Shown here: positions 10,017 to 21,800 of the stretch, piece after piece
Position numbering within the stretch: the first letter of the stretch is position 1
Layout: every line of letters begins with the position of its first letter
NCBI RefSeq assembly: GCF_032854445.1
Contig: NC_088297.1
Coordinates: 17,435,127-17,499,126, forward strand
Length of the DNA stretch: 64,000 nt
Source of the DNA: Liolophura sinensis
Lineage: Eukaryota > Mollusca > Polyplacophora > Chitonida > Chitonidae
Reading direction: 5' to 3'
Notes under the pieces: generated by a model
Told to the model about the DNA's origin: nothing
The model's database searches: none
What the model saw: only the letters and a program-made list of their open reading frames with translations
Translations under genes and position numbers: made by a program

Positions 10017-13000
10017 ATGGCAGCTGACCAAAAAGAAGAACTTCTGAAGAGTGTGAAGAATACTTTGAGATCTGTCCTGATCCCCAGCAAGGAAGGTATC
10101 CCCGCACGCACCATAGAACGTGAGTTTTGGACACGTTGTCCACATTGACTAAATGATTACTCTAAATCTTTTATACCTTTTCGTCCATGAAAGAGCAACT
10201 TTAAGTGCATTTTATGCACACTTTTAATTTGATTTTGGAGACAAAACAACATTGGTTGTATTGGCCAGTTTCAGGGCTTCGCAAAGTTTTACAGTTTTAT
10301 CAGTCTACATAGAATAATATCTTCAGAATATGCTTGGGTAAACACCTTGCATACTTAGCAAAAAGTTTGAAGAATTACAGCCAGACACTTGTCTTTCAGT
10401 CGCTGGATGTAGGTTCAATCCCGGTCCTCGCACAGGAAAGTTTTAGATTCGCTGCCTTCGTGACAGTGGTCAGTGATACTCATTTTGCTATCCGTGTCTA
10501 CTGCAGGCCTTGAAATAACGTCTGCTTGGGGTGATCAGAAAATCAGTCGCCTGATTTAGGTTCTAGGTGATCGATTTTTCGATCACCCCAGTAGTTTGCA
10601 AGATGACCAATCGATCATCCAAATCGATCACCTGAGAGTTACAACATTGTAAGAAAATAAGAAAGCAAACACGTATTAATTGTGATGTAAAAGGATGTAA
10701 GTGCATCCTTCATTTATTCAACGTAAAAACCAACCTCATCCTGAGAACAGATCTCAGTTGAATGTATTGATTCATAATTTGTTAAAAGCAACCTTTGAAC
10801 AAGGGAGCCCTTAACACAATAACCATGTGGTGACTTTGGGAGGTTTTAATTTCATATCATAATCAAAATGGTCAGTTTCAAAGTAGAAATTGAAAGTTTA
10901 GACAGCATTCAAGTTTGGCTTTTAATAGTTGAAAGTCCAAATGAAGTATTTACATACTCAGAATATCACCAAGATGATCTGAGCATATTTTACATCGCAG
11001 TTTACGTAAGTTACCATCATCCTCTGTTTGTTTTAGAATTTCAAACTCGTCACAGAAGTGCAACTTTTTAAATGTCCGCTTAGATGCTGTCTCCTTTCAC
11101 TCGTCGCCCATTATTGCAAGAAATGCCGAGATCCTTCCAGTCTCATTGACAAAAATTCCATGTCACTTGTCCAGCAGAAATAAATGACAGTCTAGGTGAC
11201 GAAAACTTCTTCAAGACGAGTTTTATAAAATATTGCCTGCTGCTAGGCTATGAATATTACAGTAGCACACATTTAGAATCTTCTCAACCAATCAGCGAAC
11301 ATGTGAAGATTGAACCGTGAAGATTGAACCAATCAGCATGTGTAATTAAGGTGTTTTTCAATATTGCGCACCCCTAGATGTTGCGTAGTCGTGGTTTCGG
11401 GGCTAAAATCGTGGATAATCATAATTACCCTATAACTTCATTGCCCCTGGCTGTTCTGAGAGATTTTAGGCAATTTAACACTGTCGGACACGTAGAATTA
11501 AAACAAAAGGCTAGCAGCCCCTTTCTTTTAGTGCTTGTGTAGTCTACGGCTGGACTGTCGGCAACCTCGGTAGTAATCAGACTTCCTGCTTCTTGGTGGA
11601 CAGATTTTCCTTTGTTTATCGGTGGATGGTCAGAGGTATTTTATGATTTAGTGCACTAAAAAAGATTAGTGGCTTCAATGGTCCATGTTTACTTTTTTTT
11701 TGAGAAAGTGTTTGGCTTGTTTAATGATTTTCACACCACGTGTTGTATGTGTCTACATGAGATTTGAAGAGTGTCACATGTCATAGTGCTTCTCACAATG
11801 GCACGCATACATTAATACCAGGATATCTGTTTATCAATAAATGTGTTATTCAACATGATTTAGATGTTGAACAAGAAAAATAACTCAACCCAGGAAATTT
11901 TATAATGTAATCTTTGATAAGATTATATTACATGCATACATTAATACCAGGAAATCTGTTCATCAATAAATGTGTTATTCAACATGATTTAGATGTTGAA
12001 CAAGAAAAATAACTCAACCCAGGAAATTTTATAATGTAATCTTTGATAAGATTATATTACATGCATACATTAATACCAGGAAATCTGTTCATCAATAAAT
12101 GTGTTATTCAACATGATTTAGATGTTGAACAAAAAAAATAATTCAACCCAGGAAATTTTATAATGTAATCTTTAATAAGATTAGTCTGTGCACTTACCTT
12201 TTACGTTGTGTTGTTGTGGGTTTCGTAATGGCGAAGGCTATACTTACCAATGTGCTTTGACTCTCAGCTTCTTCACCCATGGATGTTACACTATGTTTCC
12301 TCTGGATACAAAAGTAACCATAGAAAGTGTATCCTGTGCAGTTGCAGCATATCTACTGTCTCTGCAACTCCTGAGCTGTGTACAAATAAAACTTTACCCT
12401 GAATTAATTAGCAAATTATATGCCTACATTAAGTTGACAGTTACGGACACTGAACTGAAAAAAAGTTTGATAGTAATCTTATACATATGTTTGGCATTCC
12501 TTTCCTCAAAAATTTTCGGTTTCCTGATTTTGGCATGGTGATCGAAAAATCATTCTGCCTAAATTTCATGCAGGCAGTGATCAGGCGATCGATCGGTTCG
12601 ATCGCCTACTATTTCGAGGCCTGGAGTCTAGTCTAGAGGTCATTGAAGATCACTGATATGTATCTTCCATCAGTAAGTGTAAGTCTGTACCCCACACCGT
12701 GAGAAAGTTCATCAGTTACATGCCAAAGGTCGCTGGTTTTCCCCTGGAACTCCAGTTTCCTTCACTCATGAATATGACCATCCAAGTATAATTGAAGAAT
12801 TTTTGAGAACAGAAAACTCTAAATCCGTGGTTGATCACTGCTTGTTTCAGGGGTGTACGATGAACTGGCTTGTTCCCCCTTACCATATCGTCAGCTGGGC
12901 TTCAACAGCTGTGAGGAGTTTATCAGGTCTATACCAGATGTCGTCAGGATTGGCAGGTAACCATGATAACCAGAAGGGCTGGACAATTTTGAGACATTGT

Positions 13001-16000
13001 GCAAGTTCGTGACTTGTGAAATTTGTGTATTTTTTGGTTGGCACTAGTGTGTCATTGAACTTTAAATTTAAATTATAGTGCTTTTATTGAGTTTTTACAG
13101 GGATGAGAAGTTTCAGCTACTTTTAAGGGAAATCAAGATTTTTAAATTAACTGATGTTTGACCAATCATCCAAAACTAATGTTCTTACTCATGAGTCTCA
13201 GCTAGTAAATTTCTGTTAAGTTTTATGGAGAAAATTCTCTACCCAGTGTTTAGCTGTGGAAAGTAGCTCTCTAGTTGCCTTTGTCTGCATTCACCCCATC
13301 TCCTGAGATTCTGTCTTTCAGCATGTACGATTCACATTAACATGGGGACTGAGTGTAAGATGGCAGGGAATATTTGCTGAATGTCCAAAGTTTTGTCCAC
13401 TTTCATTCAGACTGGTATGTGTAACTTAAAACTTCAACCTCAGGCTAGCATGGAGCAATGATCCAGGATCCATCCACCAGTATTGTCACTGTGAGTTCAA
13501 GTTCAGCTCATGCTGGCTTTCTCTCCTTCCATAGCAGGGCGTTAGCCAGACACCCGTCCACCCGTCCAACTGGACGGGCAATCCAGCCAAAAGGGGTATT
13601 TTGGACGGGCAAAATTTTGAATCAACATTTTTTTTTTTGGGGGGGGGGGGGTAAAAACAAAATTAATATATTCAAGATCGTTCCATCGAAACATACGTGA
13701 GGTTGCGTTGTTGTTGTTGTCTGCATTGGCGCTCGTAATCAGTGACAAAATCATCTGAAAATGACCGAGTAAGGATATGGATCCGAACTACTTTCGTCAA
13801 AATACGATATTTTAAGGTACAATAAAAGTAAAGTTCGCGGGTTAATTTTGAGAAGGGCTTCAGACTCGCACTCTGTACACAGTGCCGACCGGAAAGGATT
13901 GGCAAAACCCGAAGATTGACGATTGGGATTGCAACTGAGTAGTCCGAGAACTTTTTCTTTCACACGTGCTCATTAAATTGTCAGTTTGTGCGATGGGTTT
14001 TTACTAGTTGTAGGCATGTCGAAAGGGAAAATTACGGACTTTTTTCGGTCAAAAGAAATAACAAATCCCAGTAGCAGCAGTAGCCATGTCGATGTCAGCA
14101 GCGAGAGTGACGGCGATGAAGAAATTGTAGGCGACCCACGAGACAGGAGTCCCATTAAGCGCGCGACAGGCACGGCGAGTCCCAGCCCACAGACCAGTAC
14201 TAGTAGGCCTACTGCCAGCGCCAGTGGGCCGAGCTGGAGTGTCAGTGGTGAACGCCGCGAGACGAACGCTGCCCCAGAACAAAGTGGTCGTGTTCGGAAA
14301 TTTCCAAATTCCTGGCTCGACCAATTCCCATGGCTGGAATATGATGAAGTTGAGAATGTTATGGTGTGCAAAGACTGTAGAGAATTCGGAGTAGAAGGTT
14401 CGTGGTCAACCGGAAATAACAATTTCAGGTACGATTGTATTCTGTCACTACTACTGTCACTTGTTATGTTAGGCTAGTGTCAGCTCAAACTTTGGTACCC
14501 ATATCGGTTTACTCGTCTTACAAGTTACATTGTAATTTCTACATAAAATAAATCGACACTTGATTTGTCAATATGTCAGAGTAAAACCAGTATCTACAGT
14601 ATAGGCCTAATCAGTATCAATGTGAGTTTTACACTCACTTTGATTGAATGATCATATGATAGTGATAAGGCCTATACTGGCTATAGTGTACTTAAAAATG
14701 GAGAAAAAAAATTAAGATTGACTGATCTCAAAAGATAAATGCCTGCTTTGTTTCAGTTATTAAATTTAACAGTGACAACATACTTCATATAGATTTATTT
14801 ATTTTTTCTTTAGATTAAAGACCGTAAAGGAGCATGTTGCTTCAGATGCTCACAAAACCGCAGCTGCTGGAAGTCAGCCTGGACAGGTTTCTCTTAATAC
14901 CCAGTGGCGGAAGGAAAGGGAGGAAAGGAGAAAAGCAATAGTGACTGCGCTTAAAACAGCTTACTGGCTTGCTACAGAAGAAATGCCCAACAGGAAGTAT
15001 GGCAGCCTGATCAACTTTTTGCAGGAGTTAAACTTGAAGGAGGCTAAATTCTTGAACAGGGGAAAAAATGCAAAGTACACAAGCCCAGATGTGTACAATC
15101 AGTTGACTGAATGTTTGAGCAAGGTCATTTGGAGGCAGCTCAAGTCCGGGATCCGTCAGTCCCCAACTATTGGTATTGGGATTGATGAAAGTACAGACAG
15201 GGCACAGGAAAAACATGTCGCAGTCATTGTCAGGCATATTACTAAGGAGGGCCGTGTCACAACAGACTTTTTGTCACTTGAAAGAATTGAGGACGGTACG
15301 GCTGTTGCCAGTTTTGAGGCACTGAATATTGTGGCGAAGAAACTGGATGTTCCGTGGAAAAAGGTTATGGGCCTTGGCGCTGATGGGGCGTCTGTCATGT
15401 CTGGGGAAAGGAATGGTCTGCGAAGTCTGGTGGAAAAAGAAAACCCCCACTGTACGTATGTGCATTGTGTCTGTCACAGGCTCAACTTGGCAGTATCACA
15501 GGCCTGTAAAACTTTTCCAGAAATGGAAACAGTCAACAAAATACTGTCAGCTGTGTACAGCTATATAAACCAATCCCCAAAGAAACACCAGGAGTTTAAA
15601 GAAATCGCAATACTCCTAGAGGCAGACAGTGTAAAATTTAAGAGGGTGTTTGAGATAAGATGGCTGTCCATGGGGGAATCGGTTCTGGCTCTTATCAAAA
15701 ATTATGAACCATTGACATTCTTTCTCAGCCAGGAGGCAGACAGGGGTGACCCAGTGGCAGTGGGTTTACTGCAGCAGCTGACTTCCTTCCTCTACCTCGG
15801 CCTTCTGTTCCTGACTGCTGACATTTTAGCAGCCATCCACCACCTCAGCAAACTGTTCCAGTTCCGCGACGTCAGCTTCAGTGCTATCCAGGGCTCAGTA
15901 AGTAACACTAAAACAGGCATTTTTGTCTTCAAAAAAGGAATCTTGTCATATTTGTGTACTGGTAACTAATAATGATGACCAAAGTCATTACTGTCAGTTA

Positions 16001-18816
16001 TTGACATGGTCAGTCAAGTTAGACTGATATTGAAACATATGGTTAAAAATTAAAATGATACATCAATTTTTGTAAGAACTTGAATATATATTTGCTTTGA
16101 CATGTATATACATTTATATATATATGTATATTATATATACATGTATGGTGTTTATGTTATATGTTGTACACATAAATGTATTTCTGTAAATTCTGTATCT
16201 GTATGGTTTTATAATTTACAGCTGAAGGACTGTAGAGACACCCTTCAGGCAATGCAAACACAGGATGGTCCACATCTAGGAGCAATGATGGCACAACTTC
16301 AGGCAGGTGATCCAGAAGTCTTCAGGGGCCAGCGCATCAGAATGCTACCTACAGGACGAGGGCAGCATCAACCTCTGACAGAGCGTTTCCAAGAAGTGCG
16401 ACGGGATTTCATCCAAGAAATACTGGATAATCTTGAGAGTCGTTTTCCACAAGTCACCCTCTTGAATGCCATGCAGGTGAAACTTGTTTCATTCTGATGT
16501 AATCCTCCATACATATCATGTGCACTATTACTTAGTCATTAAGTATTTAATGTAATACTTTAATACTGACCATGTCTGAATTATATCACGCTAAAAACAA
16601 AAGCTTCATATCATGATGTGTACATGTATATTCATTGTGTTATGTTCTATTGACAGGTATTTGATCCCATGGCCTATCCTCAAAATCCAGAAGACCTATT
16701 TCACTGGGGCAACAGCCATCTCAACACACTGTTGGAGTTCTATGGAGAATCTAAGGAAAATGCTGATGGTGTTCGTTTTGACAGGATCGTTGATCCAGAT
16801 GTTGCAAGAGGAGAGTTCTTGCCCTTCAAGCGAGTGCTTCATAGAAATAGGAGTGACGAGGGTGCAGCGACACCTAGATTTCTGAGACCCATTGAACTCT
16901 TTGAAAAGATCTTTGATGCCAGGGACAGATTAGGCAACAGGCAGATATTTCCAGGTGAGAAAAACTGATTTTAATAAATGTTTTATATGTAGTATGTTTA
17001 TGTACATGTTATATGTTCTAGCAAAAGCACTTTCGTCAAACATGTCAAGTTAACCAAAATAATGGGGAGGTTGGGTTGAAAGCTCCGTTTAATTAATCAT
17101 TGCATTGCATTGCAACAGTCATTAAAAAACACAATATTTCTGTTTCTTTTACAGAACTGTTCAAGTTAATGTCTGCCAGTGTGACAGTGATGGTTGGGAA
17201 TGCAGAGGCTGAAAGGGTGTTTTCTGCCCAGAATCGCATCAAATCCAAACTTCGCGCGGGGTTGACGGTGGAGCACCTGGATCACCTGATCAGGATCAAC
17301 TACAGCAAACGGCCAGCTTGTCAGTTCCCCTTTGAGGAGGCAGCAGATTTGTTTTTTGAACAAAACAGAAGGATTTAAGACATTCAAAGAAGTTCAATCA
17401 CTGTTTATGAAATGTGTTTACAAACCTTACACGTACTGCCTTAGCTATAACCAGCTTATTTTGTGATGACCAGTTGGCCAAAAAAAAAGTTTTTTTTTTG
17501 TTTCAAAGTGTATTAACATTATATGTATGTATACTAGATTGTGAATATTTTTCTAACATGTAAGTTTTCAAAGTGTATTCATATATGTATTCAGATGACA
17601 GAAATGATGTTTGACATGCACTACTGTGTCACTGTGCCAAAAGTTAATTTCGCGACATAGATATGTGACTGATAGTACATGTAATTGAATTGTGTTTTGT
17701 TTTGTTTTTTGTATTTTACAAAGTTTATTTCTACCTACTGTGACTTAGCTGCTCAAATCGTATGGTGATTGGTGACACTACTCTTTTTAGTGAGTGACAG
17801 TCAGATTCAGTGGTGATAATTTTGCCTGTTCTCAGACTCAGTTGTAAGAGCTATGTATACTGTATTCTGATTTGGTTCCGTTGCATTTTAATGTGAAGTA
17901 GTGTAACTGTGAGTGACATGCACCTGCTGTGCCAAATTACCATGCATTTTGATTGTTTTCCTTTTATATGTATTTTTGTGTATTTTATTATTCACAGTTT
18001 ATTTATTTCTACTTCCTGATTCACAGCATTCACACTTGAACTTTCAGAACTGCTGTGCCAAATTGCCATTGTTTTCCTTGCATCTGTATTGAATTGTGTA
18101 TTTTACAGTTCAATCGTTTTTCTACCTCCTGTTTCACACTTGGTTGTCCAAAGCATAACAGATTGTAACCTTACATAGTTTAAAATAAAATTTATGTACT
18201 CTTTTTAGTGATTCGCACTCAGTGTCAGTCATTGGTGGGAAAAGTGTGATATATTGGGTGCCCCTAAAAACTGTCAATTTCTTGGTTCTAATAGTAATAC
18301 ATTATTTCCAGTGATATAATGGCAATTAAAGCTATTAAAAGGTCTTGATTTTCAATGATACAGTGGCGATAAAATGTCTCCCGCGGCAGACCCCCTGCTT
18401 ATTTACGGGGGCCTCAAACGGCAGCCCCCAAACCCCTTGCCTTTTGGACGCCCTACTGTCAGATCCTGGCTAATGCCCTGTTCCATAGGTAGGAAGGTCT
18501 GCCACCAGCCTGCGGATGGTCATTGGTTACCCCCAGGCTCTGCCTGTTTTCCTTCCACCATAATGCAGGCCGCCGTCGTATAAGTGAAATCTTCTTGAGA
18601 GCTGTGTAAAACACCTATCACATGCATGTAAACAAACGAAATAGACAAACTTCAGCCTCGCAACAGCTGTGAAAATGTGCACTTGGATTTTCTGTTTGCA
18701 GAAACAAGGATGGTGGGCCTCAGCTGTTTGCCGTTGCCACGGCAGCAACAGCTCACATTGTGAAGATGGTCAGTGCTCAGCGGAACAAAAAGGTGCGAAG
18801 CAAGCGTCCAGTCAAG
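10017..18816 (+). CDS. TDRD7: TDRD7-like exons 1-3: first LOTUS domain
   Basis: Exon 1 (10017-10119) starts MAADQKEELLKSVKNTLRS. Exon 2 (12851-12956) carries the LOTUS core PYRQLGFNSCEEFIRSIPD. Exon 3 (18702-18816) gives GPQLFAVATAATAHIVKMV and then a basic stretch ending RSKRPVK. Junction phases agree (1, 2, 0). LOTUS (OST-HTH) is a winged-helix fold that in Oskar, TDRD5 and TDRD7 contacts the Vasa/DDX4 helicase and can bind G-rich RNA. Introns 1 and 2 (2.7 and 5.7 kb) are filled by transposable elements. Confidence 0.9.
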
Positions 18817-21800
18817 GTAAGAGGAGACTTTTAATGTGGAGTATGTGATGTGGTCTAGCGTGTAAAAGTACTAAAAAGCTCTCAGTTTGCAGGGTTCTTC
18901 TTTGGGCATGAAAATGTTTTGTTTCTAAGGCCTCAGCGCTCAGTTCGGAAATAAATCAACCTGCTCTGGTGATTTCAACAATGCCCAAATTGGAGACACT
19001 ATGCCTGTCCCGCCTTCCCACATTCCAGAATATTTCCAACCAATGACGGAAAATATGTATAAAATAGAGCAGTTATTAAGAAATATAGAATTTACCTCAA
19101 AATTAAATGTTGTTTGTGTCCAGCAGATATGACGTTGAGTAAGGTATATTGGTTTCTATTTTCACCTCATGCTCTACTAGTGCTGTTTTCCCCCCACAGA
19201 CCCCTGTTCGACGCCCTTACAACCAAAAACCTGGACCGCCTCCTCGCCCCTATCAGAGTCGCTATGGTTACACAGGCAAACCGGCCTATCAGAGCTCCCG
19301 CCCTCTTTCCAGACCTATAGGCAAGCCTTTTAGGAAGCCTAGTCGACCCACAACGAGGAGCCTGTACAACAACAACAGCAACATGGTTAGTCAGCATTTG
19401 ATGGTAGTTGTAGGTAGGCAGTTAACCAAGTCATTAATGGCTCCAGGGTGGATCTCTTTGAGGTACAGGATAGATACTAACGTCTTTGGGAAATGACAAG
19501 ATTTTGGGGTTTTTTAAGGGTTTTGTGGACCATTTCTGTTATCCTGTGTACTGGATGTCGCCGTGTTATGGTAAATATTCTCCACAGAACGGGGTTCTGT
19601 ATTTATCAAGTGACGTAACATTTAAAACATAAACGGAAATGCTTACAAAGCCACACTGAGATCAGGAAAGAACTGTGACTGGTACATTGCTCGGCAATAA
19701 AGAATCAGTGTTCAAGTTTTAAACTTCGTAGCGCAAGACGTTTTACTATTAGACTATCTACTATTTTCTTCAATGGCTTATTTATATATATAGATATAAT
19801 ATATATATATATATATATACTGTAAATGCCTTTTTATTTGCCTGGTACTAACATTCGCAGATTTCGCGGCAAGCACATTTCCGCAAAACTAAGTGCCATT
19901 GTATATAAAAACCCATGTAAGTAATTTATTAATGTAGCATGCGTTACAGTTATAAATTCGTTAACAAGCACAACATACTTTTTCAAACACATTGATTAGA
20001 AATACCTTATTAGAATGTATTCCGGTTTTCACTAATCCAGCTTAATAGATCATCAGTTAATCTCACTTTCTTTTAAGGAGGCTTAGCTCTGTCTAAGTAT
20101 CGCCACAATGTAACGCTGTTGTTGTTGATTTATTGCCGCTGTTAGAGACATACAAATCGATAATTTGCACTGGGCGTGTGCATGTAATGTGATATGCATA
20201 CGATGAGAGAGGCTGTTTTTATATCGACTGTACTTGCTTTCCAGTTAGATCACCTTTCCGACGTGCCCAATACATCGCTCGGGGGTTCTGCACTTCAAAC
20301 TTCCTTTTCATAATGATGATTTCTGAGAAATTTACTCAAATCTGTCACAATTCACTCAATGTTTCACTCACTGCCGATGCATGAGAATTAAACAGTGGGA
20401 TTTATTTATATGACATTTAATCCTTCGTCGTCTCCCAGAGTGAGTGACACGAATATTTGCTTACACAGCAGGCAAGGACGTCGTTTTATAAAAATTAACA
20501 GTCTTCAAAAGATCAAAAGCTCAGAAGAATTTTTGTCTGATCAAGTTACTGTATTGTATAGAATTGGTTTTACATCCTACAGGTACAAACAAGTTTAAAT
20601 GATAACATTGTTACTTGAATGCTTGAGTTGTTTTATTGACGTTTCTGTATTGAAGTTTGAACAGTTGTCCAAAAATTCTGTTAAGATCTATGAAAGTTGA
20701 TTCCTGCGAATGTGTCTTCTTACCAAATTCTCAAAAGTTGATGCCCGCAAATAAAAAGAGCATTTAAAGTACACAAACTAAATGATGCACGTAGGTTTAA
20801 TTCCCTTCTGGAATTACTATACGTCATTACTCTGTTAAGTAAAAGATGGTAAAACTACCCCACTTCCGTGAAATGTTCGGGAAAATGCTCAGTAAATTAC
20901 ACCAAGTACAGACTCGACTGATATAACTCATTTCAGCCTCACTGATGAGGTCACAAGTTCAAATCCAGCTTTTTCTCATTCATCACTGGTTTGAAATTAG
21001 GTGATCTGTCAGTAATTGAAAAATTACAGCTGTTTTCTTACATCTGGTACTTTAGTTTTCCCTGATCTTAAAGTTCTCCGCTGTCATGTATACAATGGAA
21101 TGGGCTCTAGCACAGTATACACCATTCAAATAAAATAGCTACATGTAATAGATAAATAAATTGTAGAGTTGTGCCCCTTTGGGAAGTACAAATGTAGATG
21201 GAGAGTTACTACCTGCTTCACACTTTGATGTGAGATTTCTACCCCTAAGATAACTTCTTAGTGTGTGTGTTTAGGGTCAGCCCCACCGGTCAGCTCCATC
21301 ATACTCCGCCCCCAGTGGGGCTTCATACACAAACTTTGCTGTGACAGTACAGAGTAACAGAGGCGGTAACAGCGTGGAGCTCCGTTACGACTCAGACGAT
21401 TCCGAAAATGAAACAGGGAAACAAGGAAGAATGAGGAGTGTTGTTGTGAAACCCGCCTTACTTCCAAACCCTAATCTGGCAAGTGCTCACTTTGTCTCTT
21501 GATGGTTTTTCATTTAACTCTGTGAGCCCATTGTTTTGCATGGCACCTTGATACCCTGTAGAGGGCATTGGCTAGCTTTTTAGAAGGACTTTTTTATATG
21601 ATCCCCCCAAGCTAAGATATGATGGCATTTTTGTCTGCGTTGAATTGAACTTCAAAACAGTTTTTAAAAAATGCTGTCACTCAGAAGGAATCCTTAGAGT
21701 GCATGCAATGTGCCTCATTGTTGCAGGACAGATTTCCATGCTCTTTTATGTAGTGCTGCTTCACTGAAATGATTTACCAAAGGCACGTAAGCCGCCCCAC

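Larger units (their letters stand above)
13535..18480 (+). mobile_element. Complete hAT-superfamily DNA transposon, 4,946 bp
   Basis: Ends: CAGGGCGTTAGCCAG at 13535-13549 and its inverted counterpart CTGGCTAATGCCCTG at 18466-18480 (14 of 15 match). It is flanked by a perfect 8-bp target duplication, TTCCATAG, at 13527-13534 and 18481-18488. The 5' end holds GTCC-rich subterminal sequence and a T10-G12 run near 13630. Inside is an intact five-exon transposase gene on the + strand. It lies in TDRD7 intron 2 in the same orientation and interrupts a SINE. The CAGGG end and 8-bp duplication are diagnostic of hAT. Confidence 0.95.

Noticed and set aside
12188-12541. 117-codon hydrophobic ORF inside the old hAT-like element
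   Set aside because: No transposase motif; AT-rich composition explains the hydrophobic reading.
14049-15477. Minus-strand ORFs opposite the transposase
   Set aside because: Shadow frames of a strongly coding plus strand.
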